DNA of 64,000 nucleotides from Xenopus tropicalis (GCF_000004195.4 NC_030683.2:70837764-70901763), one strand, 5' to 3'; positions 9,801 to 19,600 are shown, counted from the stretch's first letter. Notes: a model not told the origin generated them from the sequence alone. A program made the numbers and translations.

Positions 9801-11136
9801 ACCAGAAGCTTTGCGATTGGATGTTCTTCGATTAATTCATGATCATCCATTAGCAGGTCACATGGGGGGGCGCAAGACTATTGATTTAGCTAAAAGATCT
9901 TTTTATTGGCCAGGAATGATCAGAGACTGTAATCAATATGTTTTGTCTTGTGAAGTTTGTGCCCGTTTTAAGGAATCACGCACCAAACATTTAGGTCTTC
10001 TTCATCCATTACCTATACCGGACAGACTTTGGGGGTCAGTTTCCTTGGACTTTATTGTTGAACTCCCTCATTCTCATGGTTTTAATACTATTTTTGTGGT
10101 TGTTGATCGGTTATCCAAGATGGCACATTTCATCCCTCTGACCAGTATTCCGTCTGCAGTAACCACTGCTGAAGTTTTCATCAGGGAGGTGGTTCGTTTA
10201 CATGGGGTCCCGGACGAAATTATATCCGACCGTGGGGTACAATTCACCTCCAGATTTTGGAGAACCCTTTGTCATGCTTTAAAAATAAAACTTGCTCTCT
10301 CTACTGCATTCCATCCTGAATCCAACGGTCAAACAGAGAGAACTAACCAAACTCTTGAGCAGTATCTGCGTTGTTTTTCGTCTTTTTTACAAGACAATTG
10401 GTATGAACTTTTGCCACTAGCGGAGTTTGCATATAACAATTCTGTGCATTCTTCCATTAAACAAACTCCTTTTTATGCCAATTTTGGGTTTCATCCGCAA
10501 GTTCTTCCAAATTTTCCTAAGGAAGTTTCAGTGCCAGCGGTCCAGGATAGACTTTCCTTTATTTCTAATAATGTCCAAATAATTCAATCTGCTATGAAAC
10601 AGGCTCAAAGAAATTTTAAATTTTTTGCAGATCGCAAGCGAAGAAGTGATCCTGAATTTAAGTTGGGAGATTCTGTGTGGTTATCCACTCGTCATATCAA
10701 GCTTCCGTGCCCAACTAAGAAATTAGGTCAGAAATTTGTTGGCCCGTTTCCTATCACAAAACAAGTCAATGAGGTAGCCTTTAAATTGAAATTACCGTCT
10801 TCTTACAAGATTCATCCTGTGTTTCATGCTGCGTTACTAAAACCAGTGGTCAAGAATCGCTTTGTGAGGAGAAGTGCCAAGCCTCCCGATCCTCTTCCTA
10901 TCGAAGGTGTTGAGGAGTTTGAAGTTCAGTCAATTTTGGATTCAAGAATAAGAAGAGGTCGGTTGCAATATCTGATCCAATGGAAGGGGTATTCTCCAGA
11001 GGAGAATTCATGGGAATCCGCATCTGATGTTCATGCTCCCTTGCTGGTTAGTGATGGGCGAAAAGTTTCGCCAGGCATGGATTCGCGGCGAATTTCCGCA
11101 TTTCGCCATTGGCGGATTGTTTCGCGAAACGGATGA
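6826..11136 (+). CDS. Gag-Pol polyprotein of Tf1/sushi-type Ty3/gypsy element, C-terminus replaced by a MITE
   Basis: One uninterrupted frame of 1436 codons encodes the structural and enzymatic proteins of an LTR retrotransposon. The ATG at 6826 is the first after the primer-binding site and opens the gag part (coiled-coil-like N-terminus, retrotransposon gag region about 70-200). Next comes a CCHC zinc knuckle C295-C308 (CLYCGQPGHFLKDC), then an aspartic protease with DSGA at 353-356. Reverse transcriptase shows D605 and YLDD at 667-670. RNase H begins with D816 of VDAS. Integrase has the HHCC zinc site (H1007, H1012, C1042, C1045) and catalytic D1075, D1135, E1171, with the DD35E spacing. 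A chromodomain covers about 1363-1397 (YLIQWKGYSPEENSWE). Fusion of gag and pol in one frame plus the chromodomain fits the Tf1/sushi group. The last ~28 residues come from a MITE inserted at 11049; the original frame resumes beyond it. All catalytic residues are present, so the enzymes may be functional. Confidence 0.95.
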   Translation: MDPADESAASPFDQISQQLASLTQAVRDLQGSYQHLQTQVQGLSDPSNPVPPAAPSMSASPSAEYTGRPFEPKVPLPDKFSGDRRQFRTFVNSCRLLFSLQPYTFSSEQTKVGVMISLLSGEPQTWAHRLLERRSSILIDANTFIHAMAQLYDDPHREVTAEAALRSLTQGKRPVEEYVSDFRRYAADTEWNTQALKHQFRIGLSETLKDELARVGVPQGLEELIDLSVQIDRRLRERRAERLQPPSVSWLSPRTSGNFQAAAHAGDTSEPMQIGLVRSALSSEERARRRQLNLCLYCGQPGHFLKDCPTRPKGKTRCPAMSPCVTFREPTSLSFPVVLQWPQDCLKSTVVIDSGACGCFMDLDFIREHAVPTRPKMQPLSLRTADGSPITSGPVTLETLPLEVFLDSKHVETISFDVVASPLFPILLGFPWLRLHNPSINWNTGDIHFDSKTCSSHLLEKSHSMAVAPAADTQFTVVPNYLHEFKDVFDEKGADTLLPHRVYDCPIDLLPGAAIPFGRIYPLSEPELIVLKKYIDENLEKGFIRPSTSPAGAGIFFVEKKDHSLRPCIDYRQLNLITVKNRYPLPLIPELFQNLREAKIFSKLDLRGAYNLVRIRKGDEWKTAFRSRYGHFEYLVMPFGLCNAPATFQHLVNDIFRDFLDQFVIVYLDDILVFSSSIKEHEIHMRKVFSRLREHSLFAKLEKCEFHKTSIEFLGFVISTDGILMDPKKVSAVLNWPVPTNRKATQRFIGFSNFYRRFIRNFSKIISPITDLTSTTKHFQWSSQAQSAFDKLKELFTSAPILKHPDPSLPFIVEVDASETAVGAVLSQRSGLQNFLHPVAFFSKKLSSSEKNYDVSDRELLAIKVAFEEWRQYLEGSSHPILIFSDHRNLEYLRTAKCLRPRQARWALFFSRFNFHITYRPGSQNHKADALSRMFHDENFETQSDTILRPQNFLLLQTDLVAKMLEQSSSVVPSDQLRNKDGLLFFKDKIFVPEALRLDVLRLIHDHPLAGHMGGRKTIDLAKRSFYWPGMIRDCNQYVLSCEVCARFKESRTKHLGLLHPLPIPDRLWGSVSLDFIVELPHSHGFNTIFVVVDRLSKMAHFIPLTSIPSAVTTAEVFIREVVRLHGVPDEIISDRGVQFTSRFWRTLCHALKIKLALSTAFHPESNGQTERTNQTLEQYLRCFSSFLQDNWYELLPLAEFAYNNSVHSSIKQTPFYANFGFHPQVLPNFPKEVSVPAVQDRLSFISNNVQIIQSAMKQAQRNFKFFADRKRRSDPEFKLGDSVWLSTRHIKLPCPTKKLGQKFVGPFPITKQVNEVAFKLKLPSSYKIHPVFHAALLKPVVKNRFVRRSAKPPDPLPIEGVEEFEVQSILDSRIRRGRLQYLIQWKGYSPEENSWESASDVHAPLLVSDGRKVSPGMDSRRISAFRHWRIVSRNG
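11041..11048. repeat. 8-bp target duplication (left) of nested MITE
   Basis: TTGCTGGT occurs here and again at 11632-11639, flanking the MITE exactly. It lies inside the 3' end of the gag-pol frame, which shows that the MITE arrived after the retrotransposon. Confidence 0.9.
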
Positions 11137-11631
11137 AAAATTTCGCCGCGGAAAAATTCGCCGCACGTCCAAAAATTGTCGCCAGCGTCAAAAAAGAATA
11201 GTCGCGGGCGACGAAACAAGAGCCGCGCGACAAAACAATAGCCGCGGCGACGAAACAAGAGCCGCGTGACGAAACAAGAGCCGCGGGCGACGAAACAAGA
11301 GCCACGCTCGACGAAATAATAGCCGCGCGACAAAACAATAGCCGCGGGCGACGAAACAAGAGCCGCGCGACGAAACAAGAGCCGCGCGACGAAACAAGAG
11401 CCGTGGGCGACGAAACAAGAGCCGCGCGCGGCGAAATAATAGCCGCGCGACAAAACAATAGCCGCGGGAGATGAAACAATAGCCGCGCGACAAAATAATA
11501 GCCGCGGGCGACAATTTTTTTTGTCGCACGACATTTTCGCCGTTTCGTGAATTTTTCGCCGTTTCGCGGATCTTTTCAAAGATTCGCGAATTTTTCGGCG
11601 AAGCGAAACGGAACAGATTTGCTCATCACTA
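11049..11631 (-). mobile_element. hAT-like MITE (TAGTGATGAGCG family) nested in the retrotransposon
   Basis: The termini TAGTGATGGGC and the reverse complement of GCTCATCACTA form an inverted repeat, with TTGCTGGT duplicated on both sides. It is reversed relative to the copies at 27473, 33840, 44895, 52483 and 60013. The interior is CpG-rich and holds a ~20-bp tandem repeat. The overlapping open frames of 80-182 residues on both strands, rich in Arg, Leu, Phe and Ser, are translations of that repeat. No transposase is present. Confidence 0.9.
11195..11515. repeat. ~20-bp CpG-rich minisatellite inside MITE
   Basis: About fifteen imperfect copies of a unit like CGCGGGCGACGAAACAAGAG, with variants such as CGCGCGACAAAACAATAGC. 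The copy at 33840-34268 has a decayed and shorter version of the same repeat in reverse orientation. Confidence 0.85.
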
Positions 11632-11639
11632 TTGCTGGT

Positions 11640-11713
11640 AAGAAGTTTTCATAAGAAACATCCTGAAAAACCAGCTACTTGCGCCCGGAGGTCGCACCTC
11701 GGGGGGGGGGCAA
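11640..11713 (+). other. Displaced 3' end of gag-pol and polypurine tract
   Basis: The sequence following the second TTGCTGGT continues the polyprotein reading that was open before the MITE. A run of ten G (11701-11710) followed by CAA directly abuts the 3' LTR and is the likely polypurine tract for plus-strand priming. Confidence 0.7.
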
Positions 11714-12330
11714 TGTCAGGCGATCCGCACTGCTCGCGCTAAGCCGCCAGGTCAGCGCATGCGCGATTATTCGCGTGCACCCGTGCGTATCTGCGCGCGC
11801 ACGTTGACGCGGTCACGTCGGCGTGCGCACGCTTCGGCGCATTTTCGCACGAAAACAGGCGCATGCGCATCGCGTTTAAAAAGACGCCGCGGCCTTCAGT
11901 CCAGTGCGAGGTGATCGTCTTTACTGATTGACACTAAGCGGTTCCTGTTCCTGATTTCTGGTTTTGACCCCTGCTTTGCTCCCGACTTCGTCTTCCTTCT
12001 GCATTTTGATTGAACTCCCGGTTGTGACTTCGGCTTTGTACCTCGACTCCCCAAGTTTGCTGCCTGTCCTGACTTTTGGCTTGTTTATCACACTCCTGTT
12101 TGCTACCTGTCCAGATCTACGGCCTGCCTTGTGACTTCGCTTGTTTAATCCTGTTTCCTGTCTCTCGCACCCAGCAGAGATCTGTGCCTCAGTTATTAGC
12201 ACCTCTGCTATTCCTCATCTGAGCTCACCCTGTCTACATACCCAGGATCTGAGAACTCAGTGGGAAGCGTAGGGGAGTGCTTCAGTCGTCCTTCCTGCAA
12301 TCCAAGCATCTGGCAGAGGTAAGCCTGACA
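11714..12330 (+). mobile_element. 3' LTR of Ty3/gypsy retrotransposon
   Basis: 617 bp, the same length as the 5' LTR and about 99.2% identical by eye (five transitions, no indels). It runs from TGTCAGG to CCTGACA and is followed by the AAATT duplication at 12331-12335. The minus-strand 93-codon frame in both LTRs (6394-6675 and 11921-12202) is part of the repeat and resembles no known protein. Confidence 0.95.
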
Positions 12331-12335
12331 AAATT

Positions 12336-14215
12336 AGAATTTTAACTTATTGTGACAGATCCCCTTTAAGGAATACAATAAGTACAAGGGTCAGTTATAC
12401 TGTTATGTGCTAAAATCTCATTCTTGGGTCTGATGCGCCAACAAAGATGCAACCTGAGCAGTGTGCCAATTGGCTTTGCGCTGTGCAAGGGTGTGTATGT
12501 AGTCAGTTTTGTTTCCTTAAAGTGCCATCATATCTCCCAAAAGAGCACTGTTAACTATCAGGGTGTTATTTGATGTGCTATTCAGCAGACTATAAACTAT
12601 TATTGGAAGTTAAAAGCATTTTTATTGCCTCAGTTTTGACTAATAATATTGCTTTTCTCTATGCCTAGCATGTCTTGCCCTTCGATATACTTCAGCTGAC
12701 TGTTTTCTGTTAATTGTATTTTATTCCCATCTGTTAACGTCTAAGCCTTTCATAGTATTGCTTATCATTGTATGCTTCTGAAAGACCAAACACAACAACG
12801 TATCAAAGCAAAAACCTTGAAAAACTTCCTTGAAAACACTGACTGACAGAGCAGACAGCGGTGCAATGTATAAAGCTACTGTCAGCGGAGAAAGTAAATC
12901 TAGTTAACATATTGCAGGAGGCTGCTGATCCTCAACATTATTTTGCTCAGGCTGCTCTGAAATAGACAAAGGCAGGCAGATATTGTGTTATTTTTCTTCA
13001 CAGAGGTTCATGGTTAAAACAGCTGGGGGGAACCTTACAGCTGCCATTAGCAGGGCTTTCTGTGGTTTAAGATGGATGTCTCCAATAGGGCAGAGTGATA
13101 GAGACGCTCCTGGCATTACACAGAGCATTCATCAAGTTGACTAGCCCTGCTAGCTGCCAGTTTAATCACTCTGGCCCAGTGTCTATCTCCCCCTTAGTTG
13201 TCACGTGCTGAAAGCTGAAGTCCACTCGTTAAGGTTTTGTTAATCATTCAGGGAAACATGAAAAATACTTATAGATAGAGCGGGTAGTTCTGTATACAAG
13301 CTTGCCAGCGTATTTTAAGGACTGCATAGATGCAGTTCATATCATAAATGCATCAGAGTTTCTGGGGTATAAAAAAGAGAGCAGATTTTGTACTGGAGAA
13401 ACAACTAAACATTGATTTACATTTTTTAATGACCTTTTGAGACCAGAGTATCACATTAATATGTTGAACATGTGTTGTGTATACAGTGTGATTTTGTGGT
13501 ATAACAGTACATCTATTCCCATATGCTCAAATATAATATCTCCGCAGGACTATTTACTAATGAAAAATTTCTGTATAATAATGTAGTAGCCAGCATTGTC
13601 AAAAACAATGTAATATGGCATTTTAGATTTATTTCAATTACAGTATATGCTGGTTTGTGTTTATGCAGTAACATGAAGGCTTTCTATTGAAGAATGTATG
13701 CTTCAGCTTGTTGGAGTAAAGGGGTTCCTAAGTTATCTGGTTCACAAACTTAATCTTATCTGGTGTTTAAGGGTAATTTACCTCTTAATATAACAGGGCA
13801 AATCTCATGAATTACATCATTATGGTTTTCACAGGGTACAAGAATAGCAATGACACTGGATGCTACAATGACAGGATGCAATCACTGTATGGTTTTTGTT
13901 CCTAGTACTTTATCCACTAAATGATGCCCTTATTACAACAAAAACACATTATAACAAAAACACAGAAAAATAGTCTAAAAGTCTAAAAAAAAGTCTATTA
14001 ACGTAAGTTATTATAAATGCATTTAAAACAGTATGCCGGTATGAAGTCAGTTTGTATTATATAGAACCAGGACTACAATACAGTGCAAGGGAAAATTAAA
14101 TATGATGTTATGTGACTAGGTTGGCTTTCTATAAATTTGTTATTAATTGAAATAGAAACTTTGCCCATGTAGTGAAGTTCGTCTATGGGCTTTTATTATA
14201 CCTTTATTCAGACTG
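12336..14215. other. Non-coding stretch with a candidate conserved block
   Basis: No exon or bounded repeat recognised. The part at about 12830-13260 is of mixed composition, free of recognisable repeats, and contains E-box (CAGCTG) and homeodomain-like (GTTAATCATT) words. It is treated as a candidate conserved non-coding element in the findings. Confidence 0.45.
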
Positions 14216-14218
14216 ATG

Positions 14219-14740
14219 GGGGCTGATTTACTAACCCACGAATCCGACCCGAATTGGAAAAGTTCCGACTTGAAAACGAACATTTTGTGACTTTTTCGTA
14301 TTTTTTGCGATTTTTTGGGCGTCTTTACGAATTTTTCGTTACCAATACGATTTTTGCGTAAAAACACGAGTTTTTCGTAGCCATTACGAAAGTTGCGTAA
14401 AATCGCCCGATTTTTCCGTGGCGTTAAAACTTACGCGAAAAGTTGCGCCTTTTTCGTAGCGTTAAAACTTAAAAGGTTTCGCGTAAGTTTTAACGCTACG
14501 AAAAAAGCGCAACTTTTTGCGCAAGTTTTAACGCTACGAAAAATCGCCAGATTTTACGCAACTTTCGTAATGGCTACGAAAAACTCGAGTTTTTACGCAA
14601 AAATCGTATTGGTAACGAAAAATTCGTAAAGACGCCGAAAAAATCGCAAAAAATACGAAAAAATCGCAAAATACCGATCATTACGAAAAAAACGCAATCG
14701 GACTCATTTCGACCCGTTCGTGGGTTAGTAAATGTGCCCC
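14219..14740. mobile_element. Hairpin MITE of GGGGCTGATTTAC family, 3-bp duplication ATG
   Basis: Termini GGGGCTGATTTACTAACCCA and the reverse complement of TGGGTTAGTAAATGTGCCCC. Almost the whole element is one inverted repeat with arms near 250 bp, built from CGTA/TACG-rich words such as TTTTTCGTAGCGTTAAAAC. ATG flanks both sides (14216-14218, 14741-14743). A 3-bp duplication suggests a PIF/Harbinger-type integrase, although ATG is not the usual TWA target. Confidence 0.85.
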
Positions 14741-14743
14741 ATG

Positions 14744-15639
14744 GAGTTGAAAGTGAAGCTATGAATTCATCTGTTTTGTTGTAAATCGGTTGTCAGTTTA
14801 GGTGACAGTGAGCTCCTATTGTATGCAGCTGGCACAAGGGCAGGATGGTACTGTAGACTGGAAAATAAATATTATATATTGCTCATTTTATATCACCTAC
14901 ACCCAACTGGTTGTTACTATGATATAAAGTAAATTTTAGTAATTGCCAGGCCAATACAAATTTCAAAAGAAAAAATTGCACAAATTGTTTGAATCAACAA
15001 AATAACATATCCCATCCGACCATTTTTTCTATTGCTACCAATCAAATTGTATACATAATTTTAGTGGGGAAAAAGTTGTGAAAGAGTTTTTACATTCCCT
15101 TAATGTTATTTCAGGTTGTTATGTTGTTCTGTACTTCATTCCACCAAATTATGATGATAATAGTGCTTCAATTTAAAACATACCTACTGTGTCAAGAGCC
15201 CTGTTTGAAGAATTCAGAAAACTCTGTAACCTCAAGAAAGGAAATTTTAAAATGTCAAACGCACAAGTTGGAGAGATCGTTCTCATATGAGGTATTAATC
15301 TTGCCATAGTATAGTACACTTGGCTCATTGTTCTGAACAATTTTATTTTACATTATTAAATCTGTTCACAGTGATGCCATGATAGAATTTTAATGATGAT
15401 GTGAAAATGGATAATGCTTACACTATAGCATCTTCTAATTGATTGCCTTGGCTAGCTGAGAGGCTGGTGCATATAACAGAGCCAAAAGCACAATGCATTG
15501 TTTGCAATAATATGTACCTGACAGAAAAGCCCAGGACTTTTAGAAAAAAATCAGCATGAATTTGTGACCTATTGTGAATATTTTTAGAACAAATGTGAAA
15601 ATTTGGTAAAAAAAAACCAAAAAACAACAAAGCATGGCA
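14744..15639. other. AT-rich non-coding stretch
   Basis: No gene, RNA or bounded repeat recognised. Confidence 0.45.
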
Positions 15640-15641
15640 TA

Positions 15642-15884
15642 CAGATATGGGACCTGTAATTTGGATCTCCATACCTTAATCTACTAAAAAATAATTTAAA
15701 CAATAAACCCCAATAGGACTGTTTTGCCACCAAAAAAGATTAATTATATCCTAGTTGGGATCAAGTAAAATGTACTTTTGTATTACTACAGAGAAAAATG
15801 TATATATATTTTAAATATTTGAATTATTTGATATAAATGGAGTGTATGAGGGATGGCCTTCCCTTAATTTGGATCCCATACCTG
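15642..15884. mobile_element. TA-flanked MITE (CAGGTATGGGATCC family)
   Basis: Ends CAGATATGGGACCTG and the reverse complement of GGATCCCATACCTG, each flanked by TA. It shares the body words TTTTGCCACCAA and TAGTTGGGATCAAGT with the copies at 37675-37987 and 44232-44527. No coding capacity. A TA target would fit a Tc1/mariner-type origin, but the family is not assigned. Confidence 0.8.
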
Positions 15885-15889
15885 TAGTA

Positions 15890-16332
15890 ATAAAATTCTG
15901 GGAATTCTGGATGTGTATATGAAACATGTAAGTCATCACACAGCAACAAATTCTTCTAAGGAAGTAAAATAGCAAAAATGCAGTTCCAAAGTCCCACAGA
16001 AGTATATCCACAGTCTAAAGAAAATAATGGCCGAAGAATAACTGAAGCGGTTAATATGAAGTGCAGGTATCCTTTTCTCTCTCTCTGAAGACTGACTTCC
16101 AAGCTCTCTTTGGGGCTCTTTATATGTCCCTGTTGACCCATCCTCCCAGCAAGCCCCTATTGTTTCTATGTAAGGGGTGGGGAGACGTATAGGTGCCAGG
16201 GTAACTGGATTATCTGCCTATTGTTTCCAATCAGGCCGGGGCAGATGTGTCGGAGCCTTTGGGTATCAGTCCCTAATCTCATTAGAGAGAAATTAAATCA
16301 ATTCCGCCATTGTTTATCATAAACCCGTCACA
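15890..16332 (-). mobile_element. Reverse-strand LTR fragment, probable gypsy-type
   Basis: On the minus strand a TGTGACGGG start lies at 16332, directly after a purine-rich GTGGGGGAG stretch (plus strand 16337-16345) that looks like a polypurine tract. A TATA-like ACATATAAAG lies about 200 bp into the fragment. The far end with CA and matching short inverted repeat is not visible, and the TA-flanked MITE at 15642-15884 abuts it, so the LTR is truncated or interrupted. No second LTR was found. Confidence 0.5.
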
Positions 16333-16500
16333 TGGCTCCCCCACAGTGGATGTGCGTTGATGGGGCACCCCTCAGTAGGGAGAGACCCAGACGCACTGGG
16401 AATCAAAGTCGCTGGGGAAAAATTTACAAATCTGCCGGGTTTCAGGTTGAATCCGTAGTTCCGTGATACAGGAGCCGATTCATGCATATTTATATGTTTC
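16333..16500 (-). other. Possible 3' internal remnant of the minus-strand LTR element
   Basis: This sequence lies between the RRM-like piece and the putative polypurine tract. It is open on the minus strand but shows no recognisable pol motif. It is assigned to the retroelement only from its position before the TGTGACGGG terminus. Confidence 0.35.
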
Positions 16501-16502
16501 CT

Positions 16503-16631
16503 GCGCCTCAGCCTAATGGTGAATTCAACTCTGATTTGCCTTCCACACAAAGTCTTTCCATCGAGCTCTTGGACTGCAGCAGCTGCATCATGGGGTTTCT
16601 CATTTTCAAATTTTTCTTGACCATGCCCAAT
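16503..16631 (-). pseudogene. RRM-domain C-terminal half, orphan fragment
   Basis: Minus-strand reading from 16613 gives FENEKPHDAAAAVQELDGKT followed by LCGRQIRVEF. This has the pattern of the second half of an RNA-recognition motif: alpha-2 with DA-A-V-ELDG, then beta-4 with LCGR-IRVE. SR splicing factors such as SRSF3 and SRSF7 and cold-inducible RNA-binding proteins have very similar segments. The first half of the domain with RNP2 and RNP1 is not visible upstream, where a TAA interrupts the frame near 16632, and no convincing splice acceptor is seen. The reading runs on into the LTR-element remnant. It may be a broken processed pseudogene, a captured fragment or, less likely, one exon of a gene. 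Confidence 0.5.
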
Positions 16632-16639
16632 TTATAGCC

Positions 16640-19600
16640 ACACCCCCAAAACAACACTGATCATTTACAAATGCACACCCCTTTTTACATGGTTGAAAGG
16701 TGCATCAGCAATTTATGACTGGCACTGTAGGTCACACATTTTATGGCACAATCTAGTCCTCCAAGGATTGTATGACAGGCATCACACTGCAAACAATTTA
16801 ACCAGAGTGAAATAGAGTAACCATTAAGGTAATGCTCCATTGCAGCTTTCAAAGTACAGACCCATAGTACTGCACACAAGTACAGATACAGTATCCTACT
16901 CACATTCTATATTTTTGTTCCATCCTACTCATTTTAACCTTCATTTTCCTCTCATTCCGAGTATTTCTGTATTTAACCTTTAGCCCCTATTTACTTTTCT
17001 TTTTGCTTTAACTCACTCTGCCTCTCGTTACCTAATATATTTTCAGTCCATTATCTTCTGCCTTCATTATCTCTTCTTCATCACCATTCTGCTTTCCTAT
17101 GAACTTCCTTATTGTATGCACCCTTCTTTTTAGTCTCCCCTTTGACTTTTCCTTCCTTACACTAACCTTTGCCATCTGTGTGTTCTGCATTTCTTTACAT
17201 CCCACTCCCTCACAGGTGTTATTCCTGAGCAGTCAGGTCACCAGAATGTGGAGGTAGGCCTCAGTATAGGAGTTTAAATTGAGCATAAGGTAACCCAAGC
17301 CTTAGAGAAGTCAGGGTACTTCTATGATGACCACGAAGCGCAGGTTTCCCAGATGAAAAGGGATTATTTATTAATCCCCTGGAGACCTCCACATTTCACT
17401 GAGGTTTACATTATTTAATGATATTATGCGTCTCAAGTTCCATCGCCTTATGGATAATTGTGCATATTTGTCTCTATTTTTCTTACCCAATGCAGTATCA
17501 TTGAAGTTATGTTACCTTACCATTTGTGGTACTCAAGGAATCACTTGCGTTACTTTTCAAGAAACCCTGTTGATGATTAAAAATCACTAGAGCCTAATTA
17601 TTTGTTAAGCTTTTATATGTTAAGAGTTCAAATTTAGCTTCCATCACCCTTCCTCAAACTTCCATCATAGGGGTCCAGCTGTAAGAGAGGGTTGCAGTTT
17701 AACCTTGCTCTACAAGCCAGAAGCTAAATTATAAAAAGGGATTCCATTCAACCCCTCCCCCCTCCCCCCACCTTTCAACTTGTTGACCAAAGAAAAGAAA
17801 AAACCTTCTGGTCTGATTTTTAGCAGGTTGCCCTGTTGTTGTTCTTCTTGAATTTGAACCAGTGTAGGGAATAACAAGGTTCTTACTATGCTATTAGTTA
17901 ATGATTAAGCGTTAATACTCACTAGCATTTTTTAATGTGTTTACAAAGGCAGAACAATAAATGCATCATATCCGTTTATATGTGTTAATTGCATTTTTTT
18001 CAGTTCCAAATACAACCCCCTATTCTACTGAAATATGAACATGCATCAAGTGCAAATAAAAAAACACAATGAAACATGAATGCAGGAAAATGCAACTCTG
18101 AACGCTTGGGATTACAACCAGGCAGAATATAATGGGACATGTGCCGAAAGCATAAAAAAAAAGGAGCCCTAAAATTAGCACCTTATCTTCCACAGCAACG
18201 AATCAAATTCACTCAATCCTCCTAACTCACATACACACACATGCACATACAAAACCAAAACCTTTACTTGGTAGATAGTGTCACAATCACGCTGTGACAC
18301 TGGGACCACCGCCCCAAATAACTATTCGCTGCCACCATCTATCCTTAACAGGTGATAGAAACCTAATCTGAATATCTCCCTACTCTCTACAACAGGTACT
18401 ATTTCCTAATACACAAATGTATCACACACTCTCTCACTGTAGTTAGGGTTAGCTTCTACTAATTCAACAAGCACTTTAGCAGCCAAAGGGTTAAATTACA
18501 GTTAAACACACTCTCCTGGTAGCAGTCAACTAGGTAATTAGCATATACACAGACAACTTTCCCTCTATACACAGACAAGCAGTTAACACATTTAGGCCCA
18601 AGCATTCATACAAGCTACGTGAGTTTGTTGTTAGAACCAAAGGACAAAACATATTAAATTTTATATTTAATATTACAAAAGTAACCAGTGCATATACAAA
18701 GATATTACGAAAAGAAACATACACATTACATTGCAAACAGTAAATAAAATAAAAGGTAATAAAAAAAAAGAGAAACCCTATTTACGTTACTAAGTTAGGA
18801 ATTTCCTTTGTGTCCTCCTGTGGCAAGAGTTGAAAACCTGGGCACACACCACCAATGGAATTGGGACCTCAGGTATGAGCTGCTAGTCACTGGGTCTTTT
18901 GCCCTTTTATCCCCTGCTGGGACCCTTCCTCATTACCGTATGCATGAGGGGGGAGTACCCAGGAACAGCAATTCTCAGGCCAGTTTCTTGTCATATAATA
19001 TTGGCTCTTGCCAGTATCCAATATTATTATGAAAATATGGGCTTGCTTTAATTCACATGTGGGCGATCAGAATGATATCAAACATGAGGGGTGTCTCATG
19101 TTCCAGACCCCCAGAAACTATCCCTCCAAACTGGTGGGTATAGGCTGTCCCTGTTTGGTATCATTAGGAAGCATGTGACCTCCTCATAACCAATATATGA
19201 TTTATGAGGATGTGAACCCTAAAGCAAAGAAGATATGGAACCCTTTTTATAATCCATATTTTCTTATAGCTGTTCCTTCTTGCAGTTCTAGGTTCACAAT
19301 TCACTTTTTTTGATCAACAGATCAAAGAAACCAATTGCCCCAGCTTCCCTGCCCAAATGGTCTGGCTCCGAATTGTCTTCTAACCCAGTAAGTTTGTCGC
19401 CTTCCACAGTCCATATTGCATAATTAATTAAGGGTCTCTCTGTGAGCCTGAGACCTGATATTGGTAGTGTTTAACCCTTTACAATGCCAGGGAAATACTG
19501 CCCGGGGATGACAGTTTAGAAAATTCATGTTTGTTTTGCTTCACTGCTTTATAGCCTTTAAAATATTATTACCGCATTCAAATTTGTATCTGACAAACAG

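Noticed and set aside
11031..11579. Minus-strand frame of 182 residues and overlapping frames of 113-143 residues
   Set aside because: All lie in the ~20-bp minisatellite of the nested MITE, and the periodic Arg/Ser/Leu/Phe peptides are repeat artefacts.
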